A stretch of 64,000 bases of DNA from Euphorbia lathyris (GCF_963576675.1 NC_088918.1:36179501-36243500); one strand, 5' to 3'. Positions 1-11,764 are shown, numbered from the stretch's first letter. The notes: generated by a model not told the origin, from the sequence alone. Numbers and translations: made by a program.

Positions 1-165
1 GCTCCGTTTTCACTCCTATTTGGATTTAACCAAATAATTAAGTACCTTGCATCAAAGAAGTAAATAAAGACGTAAAAGTATTCCAAATGAATATAATTTA
101 GCACGATTTCAATGTAAATTTAATGTATTTATATAGGATATTTTAGGTATATTTTGGGCTTAACA
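1..165 (-). mobile_element. Athila 3' LTR, first 165 bp only
   Basis: The LTR begins on the minus strand with TGTTAAGCCC at position 165 and continues past the left edge. It aligns with the start of the 5' LTR (39822 downward) with about four to five substitutions or small indels. This is roughly 2-3% divergence over a short sample. Confidence 0.9.
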
Positions 166-178
166 AACTCCCACACTT
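166..178 (-). other. Athila polypurine tract
   Basis: Directly before the 3' LTR start the minus strand reads AAGTGTGGGAGTT. This is the expected place and composition for the plus-strand primer of reverse transcription. Confidence 0.7.
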
Positions 179-180
179 AA

Positions 181-1697
181 GCTTTTGCTAGTCCCGAGCA
201 AAATTTCACTGAATTTATCCTTTAATCAATCTCTTTATAAATAGAACATATATCCATATATTCCTTTTTTAAATTAGTTAAACCGAAAGATAAACTTTCA
301 TGGTAAATTTATACGCAAAGTATCAAACTAGCTTGTATAAAAGAGATATATTACTCGTTTTGTATTTTAATTTTTATATTGAACTATTCGGGACGGTGTA
401 AGCACGCATGTTTTCGAATCTTTCGTCTCAAGGCATTTCTAAGCACAAAATTTCATTTCCCAAACCTAAACTATTACAAATATAGATGTATTAAGGATTT
501 AAGTTTAATATATTTGCTTAGTCACACCCGTGATAAGGGTGGTCTCGTCCGTGACTTTATATGAATTTATTTGCTTTCGTGTTCGTTTAAGAGGTACCGA
601 CCATACCATGGGTGGACGCAATCGTTACTTAAAACTTTAAACACGTTTAATTTTGCTTTAATTTTTTAACGTTCCTTTCATACCTCGACCATGATAAGGG
701 TGGTCGCAATCGTGGCCAAAAGTAAACGGTACTTAATGTTCTTCCCTTTCATACCTCGATTGTGATAAGGTTGGTCTCAATCGTGGCCAAAAGTTAAGAA
801 TACGACTACTTGATTTAATTAACACGAAAATAAAATTGGGAAAGAAAAATAGCACATTCATCCTATATTGACTTGAAATTCAACATGTATTATGGCTAAA
901 GTTTCCTTAAAAACTTCAATTGGTTTTTAATGTAAGACGAAAAATAATATCGAGCTAAAAAGCTAAAGTTGTTAGTTTGATTTATGCCTATAAACCTAAT
1001 TGAAAATTGAAAATAAGATTTATATTTATCATGAATTCATGATATAAAATAGAGATTTGAAACTAAAGAAATTTTACTTATATACATTTACTCGAGACGT
1101 TTTTGATAAAATCGTATCGGAGATTTGTAAAAATATTTGTAAAAATATAGCCCGTATAGAAATATTATTTCTATCAATAATGATAACCTTAAAATATGCT
1201 TAACATTATTTTGAAAGTTTAAGTGTTTGAAAACATATGAAATATATACTTTAACAAAAATTTATCCTTTATGAAAAATTGCTATTATTTGTGAAAAGTG
1301 TTGCACTTTATAAAAAAAATGTTGCATTTGTTTTTGAAAAATGTTGCATTTTATACTTGACTTAAAATTGAATAACAACATCCATTTATACTTTAAATAA
1401 ATAGCATTCATTCTCATTCGTTGCATTCATTCGTACTTAAAATTTAAAACGAATATGAAATATCTCCTCCCACACTTAATTTGGACCATGTCCTCATTGG
1501 TGCAAAAAGCGATAAAACACGAAAAATATTACGAAATAAACCATACGAATTAGAATTGAAAATAATAGTACGATAACATTCAAATATAATAATAATAAAG
1601 AAAATTGTACCAAACATAATTAAAAATATTGTACCAAATTGAACAAGACATAATAATAATAACGAAAATGAGTTAAAGATGGAAAGGATAAAACCTA
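181..1697 (-). other. Athila 3' non-coding region
   Basis: About 1.5 kb of AT-rich sequence lies between the last post-pol ORF and the polypurine tract, with no credible gene. A second purine-rich AAGTGTGGGAGGAG stretch (minus strand, ~1466-1480) follows a GAGGACATGG motif and resembles a secondary polypurine tract. A hydrophobic frame at 1444-1701 lacks an ATG and lies in T-rich DNA, so it is not called. Confidence 0.6.
679..795. repeat. Two imperfect ~45-bp direct repeats
   Basis: A block beginning TCATACCTCGA, containing GATAAGG(G/T)TGGTC and ending CGTGGCCAAAAGT, occurs at about 679-722 and again at about 749-795. Weaker relatives lie at 530-620. It sits in the non-coding 3' region of the Athila element. 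Confidence 0.6.
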
Positions 1698-2954
1698 TCA
1701 AGGTGAAGGTGGTGGAGAAGGCGTAGTCTCAACTCCTTGGCATCGGAAGAAAGATAGCAACCGGCGACGAGTAGATTTGTGCTCACGTCTCAAAGTAGTG
1801 ATATTGGCATCCACCGTGTTTATCCTCGAACTCATTTCGGTATTGTTGGCAACGACTTCATCTAACCGCAAATTCATGTGACGGTTATGCTCGTTCATTT
1901 GTTGCAAAACATGTTGCCATCCAACTTGTTCTTCTTCATTCGGTTCCACATTTGCTTGCTCGTTGGCATGAACATCAACAGTCTCCTCCTCTTCTTCTTC
2001 ATCTTATTCCTCTTCATCATCCTCTTCATCATCTTCGGCACCTAAACCTTGAGAACCCGAGGCTTCACTACCCATGGTAGCAAAAACACGTCTTGTGCGA
2101 TCCGCATAAGATATAAAGGCGGGCGATCCCATTTTCTTCAATAAATTGGCCCTTTGAAGTGCCGTGAGGTCCAAGAAAGGTAAACCAACATGAGGCATAT
2201 TTTGATAATCTACTAATTCACCCCGAGCACCCAAAACAATGCCGGTAATTAAATTACCCATAGGCACTTGCTTATTGCGGGACTTGGAAGCTCGAACTAA
2301 ATTAGTAAATATCATCTCAATACTATCAATGGTCAAACTTTTAAAAATAGCATCTAACACAACCAAATAACGAACTTGCACTTTGGAACTTTCAACCCGA
2401 CCAAATAAGGAAAATGATAAAAACTTGTGAAAGAAGAAGATACAATCATCCTTAAGTAGCTTACTAGATGTATTCTTTGGATTAAAAACATCTAAACCGG
2501 TTAAAGATTGCCAAACTGTGTTTGAATTAAAAGGCTTTGGTTTGGAATAAAAATTCTGAGTAGGAAAGCCAAACCAACGGTTCATGGCCTCATACCCAAC
2601 ATCATAACGAACTCCATCATTCCGAAAAGAGATAACTCCTTTCTTCTTGTCATAGGTTAGAGTAACCAAAAACTCAATAATATGCGATTTAAGACTAGGA
2701 AAACGCATACTAGAAAATCGTTTCCAACCAAGAACGGAAAGAAATTCATCAATACGCTCGGTAAAAGAAAGTGTGTTTACCGTGTCGGTGTCAAGAAAAA
2801 GCATGTCGACGAACTCTATTTGGCTATTAGAAAATCGGCGATATTTGCGTCCTTCGGCTTCCATCGCAATATCAAACGGTGCTCCATATTGAACCCGTAA
2901 TCGATTGACTTCGGTGGCCTTAGCTTTGTTAGCAACGGTCTTTTGTCTAGGCAT
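1698..2954 (-). pseudogene. Athila post-pol ORF, distal copy (transposon-protein-like)
   Basis: The frame opens with an ATG at 2954 and runs 316 codons to a TAA at 2004-2006. It then continues in the same frame through an acidic Glu/Asp run and a heptad-like helical tail to a TGA near 1698, for about 418 codons in all. Conserved-looking blocks include GWKRFSSMRFP, HKFLSFSLFGRV and GIVLGARGEL. The same blocks recur in the ORF at 3696-4625, so the two are paralogues. Such ORFs are known downstream of integrase in Athila elements, sometimes called env-like or 'putative plant transposon protein'; their function is not established. The TAA lies in a Glu-rich stretch and looks like a point mutation. 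No signal peptide is evident. Confidence 0.7.
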
Positions 2955-3695
2955 ATTTTGTAGTGAAAGTTGGTGAATGGGATGAAGAAAATATGAAAGG
3001 ATAAAAGGAAGAGTAAAAGATAATGGTGGTGAATTAGGGAAGAAGAAGATGAATAGGGTAAAGATTTATGGGGAAGATGAGCGAATCTTGGTATTGGGAA
3101 GAGAAAAGATGATTGATTGGTGTAAAAAGAGGTGATTTAAATAGGTGTAAGTAATAGGTATTGATTAGGATAGATGAATAGGTAAGTAATTAGTGTAGGA
3201 ATAGGAAAAGAACCAAAATTTCGCCCAAATCCCGTGACTGGAAGTCGCAAGTCGCGACTGAGATTTTCAAAATCTCAGTCGCGACAGCAAGTACGTAGGG
3301 GGGTCGAAATTTTGCTGAAAGTTGTCCTCTTACTGTCTCAACTGAGAATTCAGAATCTCAACTGAGATTTTGGAAATTCTGGGTAAAATTGTGACTGTTT
3401 TTGATGATTTTAACACTTCTAAACCAATTCCTCTTATAATTAAGTGACATTAATGTGAATATTAATCCCTGAAACTGAGATAAACAAAACTGAAACATTA
3501 AATTAAAGGAAAACCAAAGGTTGTTCCTTAAATAAAAGAAATAAACTAAGGAATTAATGCACTTTTATTTATTATTATCAAAAATATAAACAATACCTTA
3601 TTATATATATTACATAAAAACATCTTACTCTAAAAAATACAAAATATAAACACTCATATGTACAATAAAACAAAACAGAAACTCATATTATATCC
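2955..3695 (-). other. Spacer between the two post-pol ORFs
   Basis: AT-rich, without a gene. It holds a perfect 35-bp palindrome at 3251-3285 and degenerate copies of its CTCAACTGAGATT core at 3340-3372. Confidence 0.6.
3251..3285. repeat. Perfect 35-bp palindrome
   Basis: A 17-base arm, GTCGCGACTGAGATTTT, is followed by one central base and its exact complement. The arm starts with the NruI-type palindrome TCGCGA. Near-identical 35-bp palindromes occur twice in the 5' LTR (39419-39453 and 39510-39544). Confidence 0.85.
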
Positions 3696-4625
3696 CTAAG
3701 TAGATGACAGACGACGTGCATTGGCCCTATTAATCTTCATTTGAATGAAGACTTGCCTCTCTGGTGCAGAAAGGAATGTTGGACCAGAATGAAAAACTCG
3801 TTTGACAAGCCCCTCGTTCTCCAAGAACTCGTAGTCTAGAATAGGGAATGGTTCTGTATCAGTCCAAGGGACAGAAATGGTTCCCTTGGCTCCTAAAATG
3901 ATTCCACAAATGATGTTGGCGAATCCAATCTTCCGTTTCTTCGAACGGGAAGCAGCAACTAACCCCTCCATTAGAATCTTCGAGGAGTTCACTGAGTTGC
4001 CTTGGAAAATGTCGCCCAACACATATAAATCAGTATCTTTCACAACATTGCTACTGACTCGACCAAAAAGGCTGTGACAGAGGAATTTATGCAGATACAG
4101 CATGGAATTAGAATTGATGGATTTGTTGAAGGCAAGACGTGAATTGAATCGCCAAAATCCTGTTAACATCCTCCATATATCTCTAGAAGTCATATCCCTT
4201 CCAGGATGGTGTTGAGTTGTGTCTCGGGGTGGAAAACCAAACCTATTATGTAGTTCTGGATATTCAAAAGTGAAGAACTGCCCCTCACAACGAAAACTGA
4301 GACGAACACGTCTCTTGTTGACGAATCGAACAGTGGATAAAAATTCCAGAACCCAATTTCCAATTATAGGAAATTTCATAGAAGCAAATTTGGTCCAACC
4401 CAAATTAGTCAGATAGCGATCAATGTCTTCGCTTATCCCGAGTTCCTCGTTCAGAAACTCGTCCATATACATCATGCCAAAGAATTGAGCATATCTGAAT
4501 TGCAGAAAGCGTTTCCCCTCGTCATGGTTATAAATGGGAAACCATGCACCATAACGATCGGAGATATCAACTTTCCCGCTTTGAGAAGAAGTGTGTGTTT
4601 GAACGTGTTTCAAAGACTTAGTCAT
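3696..4625 (-). CDS. Athila post-pol ORF, proximal copy (transposon-protein-like)
   Basis: An intact 309-codon frame from the ATG at 4625 to a stop at 3696, about 550 bp after the integrase end on the same strand. It shares several blocks with the distal copy: GWTKFASMKFP near residue 75, an RFGFP motif, HKFLCHSLFGRV, and NIICGIILGAKG toward the C terminus. This suggests an old tandem duplication. The family is typical of Athila elements. Some authors call it env-like, but I see no convincing signal peptide, fusion peptide or membrane segment. A structural or silencing-related role would be guesswork. It is one of the few undamaged ORFs in this Athila copy. Confidence 0.7.
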   Translation of the reverse strand: MTKSLKHVQTHTSSQSGKVDISDRYGAWFPIYNHDEGKRFLQFRYAQFFGMMYMDEFLNEELGISEDIDRYLTNLGWTKFASMKFPIIGNWVLEFLSTVRFVNKRRVRLSFRCEGQFFTFEYPELHNRFGFPPRDTTQHHPGRDMTSRDIWRMLTGFWRFNSRLAFNKSINSNSMLYLHKFLCHSLFGRVSSNVVKDTDLYVLGDIFQGNSVNSSKILMEGLVAASRSKKRKIGFANIICGIILGAKGTISVPWTDTEPFPILDYEFLENEGLVKRVFHSGPTFLSAPERQVFIQMKINRANARRLSST

Positions 4626-5178
4626 GTCTGTGAGAGAGAATAAAATGATGTCTGTAGGATTGAGAGTTTGAGAAATTCAGAAAGATAAAATGAAATGGTA
4701 GAAGTCTGATCCTACAGGAATGTATAAGACCTATGAGTGAAAGGATGTGTCTGTTAAAAAGAAAAAAGTGCCAAAGTGATACCTCTTTGATTCAACTGAC
4801 AGAAATTTTAAAGAAAGAAGACTGTAATCCCTTACAGTTATTTCAATTGCAAAAAGACAGAAAATCTCAACTGAGCTTTTCGGAATCTCAACTGAGATTT
4901 CCAAATCTTGAAACATGGAAAATCTCAACTGAGATTTCTGCATATTTAATTTCTCAATAACACTTAATACTTAATGAAATTTTCAAAACATGACTAAATT
5001 AAAAAGAATTTTAATGTTAACAAAACTTATTTGTACACAAAAATAAATATAAAAATAAAAATAAAAATTAAAGTACATAAAATTAAAAAAAATAAAAATA
5101 AACTAAAAAGAAAAAGAATAAAAATTATGAACATAAAATAAGAAAAACTATAAATTAAAAATATGAAAACTAAATAAA
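4626..5178 (-). other. Spacer between integrase and post-pol ORFs
   Basis: No gene is seen. Three copies of a CTCAACTGAG(A/C)TTT-like word occur at 4863-4936, related to the palindrome arms elsewhere in this element. Positions 5035-5170 are extremely A-rich. Confidence 0.6.
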
Positions 5179-6681
5179 TTAATTTCCATAGAATTTATCC
5201 ACGGATTCAATTGCTTGAATTGGAGCTCCGTCGAAATAAATCTTGCAACGGTTACCATTAACCTTAAATCGTTCGCCATTAGACTTTTCTAGCTCCAAAG
5301 TTCCGTAATCAAATGTTTTAACAACCAAAAATGGTCCAGCCCATCTAGATTTTAGCTTACCTGGAAATAACTTTAATCTCGAATTAAAAAGTAAGACTTT
5401 ATCCCCAACATTAAAGTTTTTAATTTGATTTTGGCATCATGCCACTTTTTAACTTTTTCCTTATAAATTCTTGCATTTTCGTAGGACAAATAGCGTAATT
5501 CATCCAACTCGTTTAAGTCGAACAAACGCTTTTTCCCTGCGCTTTGCAAATCATAATTAAGGGTTCTTATAGCCCAATATGCTTTATGTTCTAATTCAAC
5601 TGGCAAATGACAAGCTTTACCATAGACTAATCTATAAGGTGTCATTCCGATAGGTGTTTTAAATGCAGTACGGTATGCCCATAATGCATCGTTAAGTTTA
5701 TATGCCCAGTCTCTTCTAGAAGACGAAACTGTTTTCTCAAGTATCCATTTGAGTTCTCTATTTGAAATTTCCGCTTGACCATTCGTTTGAGGATGGTACG
5801 GTGTAGAGATACGGTGGTGTACTCCGTATTTTTTCATAAGTGACTCAAACCCTCTATTTACGAAATGAGTACCACCGTCGCTTACCATAACTCTAGGAAC
5901 TCCAAATCGACAGAATATTGAATTTAAAAACTTAACAACTACTTTAGAATCATTTGTCGGGGTTGCAATCGCTTCAACCCACTTTGAAACATAATCTACG
6001 GCTACTAATATGTAATTTTTGCCAAAAGAAGTAGGAAAAGGACCCATGAAGTCAATCCCCCATACGTCGAAGATTTCAACTTCCAATATGTTCGTAAGAG
6101 GCATCTCATCTTTCCTTCCTATATTCCCTGTTCTTTGACATTTATCACAGCGGACTATAAATGAACGGACATCTTTAAACAGAGTAGGCCAAAAGAATCC
6201 GCATTCAAGTATTCTAGCTGCTGTTTTGCTTATGCTATTATGACCTCCATAAGCGCTAGCATGACATTCCAACATTATAGAGTCATATTCAAACTCACTA
6301 ACACATCTCCTAAGTATTCCATCGCCGCATGTTTTGAACAAGAATGGATCTTCCCAAAAATATTTCTTAGCTTCTAAAAAGAATTTCTTCTTTTCCTGAG
6401 AAGTCAATCTATCTGGCACAACATATGCAGCTAAGTAATTGGCTATATCCTCATACCATGGAGCTATGACACTTTGTACTTGCATGAGATGTTCATCGGG
6501 GAAATCATCTCGAATGCCTGATGTTTCACCGATGGGACCGTTTTCATCCTCAAGTCTTGATAGATGATCGGCGACCAGGTTTTCAACTCCCTTTTTGTCT
6601 TTAATCTCAATGTCAAATTCTTGCAATAGTAAAACCCATCTAATAAGACGCGGTTTTGCATCTTTCTTAGCAAATAAATAT
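5179..6681 (-). pseudogene. Athila integrase region of pol
   Basis: The integrase follows RNase H in one frame, split from it by a TGA at 6679-6681 (most simply CGA to TGA). An N-terminal HHCC zinc region is visible ([10 protein letters not shown], then CDKCQRTGN). The catalytic core carries the three acidic residues in [16 protein letters not shown] and [11 protein letters not shown]. The frame breaks near 5433 by a one-base indel in an A-rich run. In another frame the C-terminal region ([19 protein letters not shown]) continues to a stop at 5179-5181. Its role was to join the element's cDNA to the chromosome. The nonsense codon and the frameshift make it inactive as written. Confidence 0.9.
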
Positions 6682-7485
6682 CATAAAGCTGCATGATCTG
6701 TATAAATGATGACTTTAGATCCTAACAAATAAGATCGAAACTTATCACATGCAAAAACTACTGCTAACATTTCTTTTTCAGTTGTGGTGTAATTTAACTG
6801 TGCACCTGACAATGTGTGACTCGCATAATATATAACATGAAGTTTCTTATCCTTCCTTTGACCTAATACACATCCTACAGCTAAGTCACTCGCATCGCAC
6901 ATAATTTCGAAAGGTAGATTCCAATCGGGTTTCGATATTATAGGTGTACTGACTAAAGCCGTTTTCAAAGTATTGAAAGCTTGTAAACAATCTTTATTAA
7001 AATCAAAAGTTGAATCTTTCATAAGCAAATTAGTAAGTGGTTTGGAGATTACAGAAAAGTTCTTTATAAATCTTCTGTAAAAACCTGCATGACCTAAAAA
7101 TGATCTTACTCCCTTAACAGTGGTTGGTGGGAGTAATTTTTCTATAACTGAAGTCTTTGCTCTGTCCACTTCTAAACCTTTTTCAGATATCTTATGACCT
7201 AAAACAATTCCTTCGTCTACCATGAAATGACATTTTTCCCAATTTAATACTAAATTCGTTTCCTCACATCTAGACAATACTTTATCTAAGTTCTGTAAAC
7301 ATGCATCGAAAGAATCTCCATAAACTAAAAAATCATCCATGAAAACTTCCATTATATCTTCAATGAAGTCATTAAATATTGTTGTCATACATCGTTGAAA
7401 CGTTGCTGGTGCATTATATAGACCAAAAGGCATTCTCCTATATGCAAATGTTCCGTAAGGACATGTGAAGGTTGTTTTGTCTTGG
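6682..7485 (-). pseudogene. Athila reverse transcriptase (3' part) and RNase H
   Basis: This is the continuation of the pol frame that ends at 35132, cut by the Tat insertion. At the junction the minus strand reads through ACAAAACAACCTTCACATG, coding for TTFTCPYGTFAYRRMPFG. The RT active site is FMDDF, the Athila version of YVDD. RNase H shows IMCDASDLAVG, the TEKEMLAVV helix and YTDHAAL. The TGA at 6679-6681 follows. The protein copied element RNA into DNA and degraded the RNA strand. It is inactive because it is split by 27.6 kb and carries a nonsense codon. Confidence 0.93.
7481..7485. repeat. Target-site duplication of the Tat element, left copy
   Basis: CTTGG directly precedes the left LTR and is repeated at 35127-35131 after the right LTR. 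Removing one copy with the insertion restores the Athila RT reading frame. Confidence 0.95.
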
Positions 7486-10400
7486 TGTTAGACGAGGTGT
7501 CGCGGCCTAATCTCCCGGGCGGACCGGGGGGTGGACAACCTCATGGTGACGTAAGCGGTGATTGGCACCGAAAGCAACCAATCGTGGAATCAAGCTGCTC
7601 GGCAGGACCGGAGCTCGGAGATATGGAAGAGTCTCCACCCACGAATGGGAAAATGAACACCGATCCCTTGCGGGAGACCGGTGTGGGTTCGGGAAACTTA
7701 GGTACGAGCCGAGAAGGCTAGCTCCTTTCCGGAGAAAGGCTACTAGGCACCCCGACATCGCCCGGTTATGAACCACCGCCCTCCTACTCAGCATGTTAGG
7801 CGATAACGGACTAATCGTATACTTCTTTAAGTTTAAAATTCATTTGAAACCCTTTTCTTTCTCTTTTTAGAAACCGTTTTGAGCATATATTATTAAAAAG
7901 CCACATCAGTAAAGAATCACCCATTTATGTTTATACATACACAGAGAGGGGGAAGAAATAAGTGATTTATTTACACCCGTATTAAATGTGATGTTGTGTG
8001 TTCATTCTACATTAACTTATTTTCCCCAAAACGAGTTCATTTACATGGTTCGCACCTTAATCGCCGTTGGAACGATTTAGGTGCGTTTTAAAACCCCGTT
8101 TGATGAAATTTACCCGAATCGCCGTTGGAACGACTCGAGTATTTGAAAACGTTTGAGATAAAAAAAACTTTTAATGAGAAAACATGGTTTAAACATACAA
8201 GTCAATTTTATTTTGTACAAATTCTTTAAGAAAATGATTCAAAAATTCTATTATTCGCAAAGAAAACGATTTTAATTACAATGTTCACTTGATCCGTCGT
8301 TGGAACAGACTAAGGTTTTAAAACGTGGTGTTTTGTGAAACAATTTGAAATATTAACAAGAATGACCCTATTTATTTACATTAGAAATCTAAAAAAAACT
8401 CATTAGTTTAAATAATTCAATTGAAACTCTCTTTTTGTGATTTATTTTTCCCACTTATTTTAATGGACTCTTTACTAATTATAATTACCATAATAAACCT
8501 ATTTAAACCACCATCCATACTCAAACAAAGTCCACTTGAAACATGGACCCATGATGAAGCCCAAAAGAATAAAGAAAGCAATTCTAACATATATATATAT
8601 ATTTAAATCAAAAATAGAATATGAAAATAAAAGTTAATACAAAAGGAACTATATGTATATAAAAATAATAGGTACAATGTATCTATACTTTGAAAATGTG
8701 AAAATAGTAAGTAAATCCTATAACTAAGAAAATAACATTTACCCAAAAATAATTTCATTCAATAATCAAGATAACCCAAATATCCCAAAACTATATATAT
8801 GTATACATAACTAATATAGTTTTAAATATCAAAAATGACACATACTAATATTTATCCATTATTTCTCAAAATATCAAGTAACTAATATTCAAAACATAGC
8901 CTAAATCAATAAAAAGGAAATACATATATATATACTTATACTCATATTGTAAAATAGAATAAAAATGATATACAAATATTCTAAAATAAATATATATGCT
9001 AAAGTTCTAAAATAATTTAAAAAAAACATATATTACGTAATTATACATATATATACTAAGGATCAAAAGCTTAAAAGTTAAGAAAAATGGACTGAAATGG
9101 CATTTTTTTACATTTTGGCAGATTTACCAACGGAAAATCCGTTGGTAAACAGCATTTAGTGACAGAATTGGTAAATTACAGCAGCACTCCTAAATGTTTC
9201 CAGATTTATTCAACAGCTTTAAATTAAATCTAATTCAATCGTTTTGGATTTCCGAACTACCAAAAATGGATCATAGTCGAAAACGGAAGTTCCTAAAACG
9301 ACGTTTTTATTTTAAAACATTATGTGGAAATTTCTTTTAAATTAAAATGTTATAATTACAACGTTTTTGATACCCGAACTACCTTTTTATCGGATCACGG
9401 TTCGTATTGGGATATCAAAACGAGGTTTTTTATTTTAAAACAAAACCGAATTTTATTCAACACGAAACGAAAATTAAATAAATACGCTTAATTAAATAAA
9501 ATGTGACAAAATAAATAAATGACTAAATGAATAAAAACTATAGTATATAAAAAAAGAAAATAAATAGGAGAAGAGAATAAATTAAATAAAATAAAGAGTC
9601 TAGTCCTCGGATAATACCTTGAATTCGGTATCTGACAGTCGAAGCCGATTGATTCCACGAACCGCGAGCTTCCGTTTTTTTATGAAAAATTTAGTAAAAA
9701 TTGAACTTAGGGAATTTGGAGATTTTCAATTTTTAGGAAAAAAAATGTTTTCTCCTAAAAAAATCAAGTTCTTCTCTCTAGACAAAAAATATTCTAGTGT
9801 GAGAAGCTCTCCCTTCCTTCCCTCTTTTTTTTCATGGGGATCCGTGCATTTTATAGGCAAACGGGTCCCCGGACCAATGGGCGACGCCCAAAAGAAATTG
9901 GGCGTCGCCCATTGGGGTTGGGCGGCCGCCCAACCTAGTGTTGGGCTACCGCCCAACCTTGTTGGGCGATCGCCCAACAATCATTGGGCGATCGCCCAAC
10001 GGCGTTGGGCGAGCGCCCAACGCTAGGTTGGGCGCCCGCGCCCAACCTCCGTCGGGCGTTCGCCCGACGTGGTTGGGCGCCCGCCCGACGACCCTCGGGG
10101 CGTGCCTCGAACCATCGGGCGTGCGCACCCCGCGACCGCCGAGCGCGCGTCCCGCGCCGCCGGATGCTCACACGTCGCGGCCGCCGAACGCGCGCTTCGC
10201 GCTACCGGGCACGTGCGCTCAGCGGCCCACGAGAGCGCGCCCCGTGCCACCGGACCCGAGCATTGCTCGGACGTCAAGAGCGTGCCACTCGCGGTGCGTC
10301 CGACGGACACCGAGCGCACGTCCCGCGCCGCCGAGCGGGCGTTCCACCATTGTCGTTCGCGTGCCGGATGCCGCTAAGCACCCGCGCCGTGCCGCTAATT

Positions 10401-10515
10401 TTCCTTCGCTTATTATTCTTTATATATTTTTTGTTTTTCAAAACTTCCGGAATCAATCACTTCAACCGTCTTGTTTTCAGGTTTTCGTCACAGGCCCTCC
10501 GACTCGGTGTCTACA
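7486..10515 (-). mobile_element. Tat 3' LTR
   Basis: It matches 32129-35126 over its full length with roughly 1% substitutions, judged by eye over the first 1.1 kb. There are also small indels: a shorter (TA)n run near 8590, extra palindromic GC units at 9938-10030 and an extra ~21 bp near 10375. The minus-strand ends are TGTAGACACC and GTCTAACA. ORFs in the GC-rich part are open in several frames because of composition and are not genes. Confidence 0.93.
9874..10110. repeat. GC-rich array of short palindromes in the Tat LTR
   Basis: A 42-base hairpin (CCAATGGGCGACGCCCAA arms around AAGAAA) is followed by about eight 17-19-base palindromic units such as TTGGGCGATCGCCCAAC, TTGGGCGAGCGCCCAAC and TCGGGCGTTCGCCCGAC, separated by 4-6 bases. 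A shorter array is in the other LTR. Confidence 0.9.
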
Positions 10516-10530
10516 GTTGCCCCTACTTTT
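10516..10530 (-). other. Tat polypurine tract
   Basis: The minus strand reads AAAAGTAGGGGCAAC directly before the 3' LTR start TGTAGACACC, as expected for a plus-strand priming site. Confidence 0.8.
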
Positions 10531-10816
10531 CTATTTTGACAGTGATGTGTGTGTTTCGAAAACGTTTTTTTGCTAACGCAACACATGCAATGTAAAACAT
10601 ATAAAAGTAAAAGACACGTAAAGAGTAGGAGGGAGCATACCTGACCTTTGCGCTGCGCGCTCCGGCATTGTTCTCTGATTTCTTCAGACTCTGCTTTGGG
10701 TTGCACCGTGCTGCCTCTGAATCGGCTGCTGGCGAATGTCCCCCTTTTCGACTCCGGCCTACGTTGGCTGACTGCGATGAGAACGGCTCTAAAGCGATTT
10801 GGTCTACGGCGGTGGG

Positions 10817-11421
10817 GATGATGGCTCAATAGCTACCCTAGTCTACAATCTTCGGTAAAAACGGCTCAAAAGCTACCCTAGTCTGCGACTGCGAGGATGA
10901 TGGCTCATAGCTACCTTAGTCTACAATCTTCGGTAAAAACGGCTCAAAAGCTACCCTAGTCTGCGACTGCGAGGATGATGGCTCAATAGCTACCTTAGTC
11001 TACAATCTTCGTAAAAACGGCTCAAAAGCTACCCTAGTCTGCGACTGCGAGGATGATGGCTCAATAGCTACCCTAGTCTACGATCTTAGATAAATATGGC
11101 TCAAAAGCAACTCCGGTCTGCGACCGTGAGTCAGATGGCTCAAAAGCAACTCCGGTCTGCGACCGTGAGTCAGATGGCTCAAAAGCAACTCCGGTCTGCG
11201 ACCGCGAGTCAGATGGCTCAAAAGCAACTCCGGTCTGCGATCGCGAGTCAGATGGCTCAAAAGCAACTCCGGTCTGCGACCGCGAGTCAGATGGCTCAAA
11301 AGCAACTTCGGTCTGCGACCGCGAGTCAGATGGCTCAAAAGCAACTCCGGTCTGCGGCCGCGAGTCAGATGGCTCAAAAGCAACTCCGGTCTGCGACCGT
11401 GAGTCAGATGGCTCAAAAGCA
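10817..11421. repeat. Tandem repeat array, 39-bp and ~78-bp units
   Basis: From 11096 there are about 8.3 copies of a 39-bp unit beginning ATGGCTCAAAAGCAACTCCG and ending GAGTCAG. Upstream (10817-11095) related units alternate as ~78-bp pairs containing GGCTCAA(A/T)AGCTACC and TAGTCTGCGACTGCGAGG. The unit length is a multiple of three and lacks stops on both strands, so long frames here are artefacts. Such arrays are common in the 3' region of Tat elements. Confidence 0.9.
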
Positions 11422-11764
11422 GGGATTGTTTCTGGATTTTCTTACAACACTGTTGTCTGTATTTTCTCACTGGAGCTTTCATCTCGGAGGTTCAATGGGA
11501 ACGTGTTTTAGTCTGAAATGATATAGACTAATGATTGTTCTTCTGTTGACTGTCTTCTGTACTTTGACTGGTGTCACTATTCTGTAAAAATTGGCTGTTG
11601 TCTGGAGTTCATATCTTGACAGTATTGGTTGCTGTCTGAGAGAAATGCAGGCGGAAACGGACTGCAAATCGGAGGTCTGTGCACCTAGTAATTAATTATT
11701 TACTTTTTACCTTTATGTCAAATCGTACTTTTTTCACTATTTACGGGAATGCCATTCCCTTTTC

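Noticed and set aside
1444..1701. Hydrophobic frame that could be a membrane segment of an Athila env-like protein
   Set aside because: It has no ATG at its start, T-rich DNA gives Phe/Leu/Ile by default, and its end overlaps a purine tract typical of Athila 3' non-coding DNA.
7482..7794. Short ORFs just inside the Tat LTRs (repeated at 32128-32437)
   Set aside because: They are LTR sequence present twice, open on both strands, with no motif. One begins in the target duplication.
9619..10595. Long overlapping ORFs on both strands in the GC-rich part of the Tat LTR (also 34278-35228)
   Set aside because: They arise from palindromic GC repeats that are open in most frames. They cross the LTR terminus, and protein content is repetitive (GDRPT, ARRR) without any motif.
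11078..11521. ORFs made of a 13-residue repeat on both strands
   Set aside because: They are a by-product of a 39-bp tandem repeat without stops. No start context or domain.
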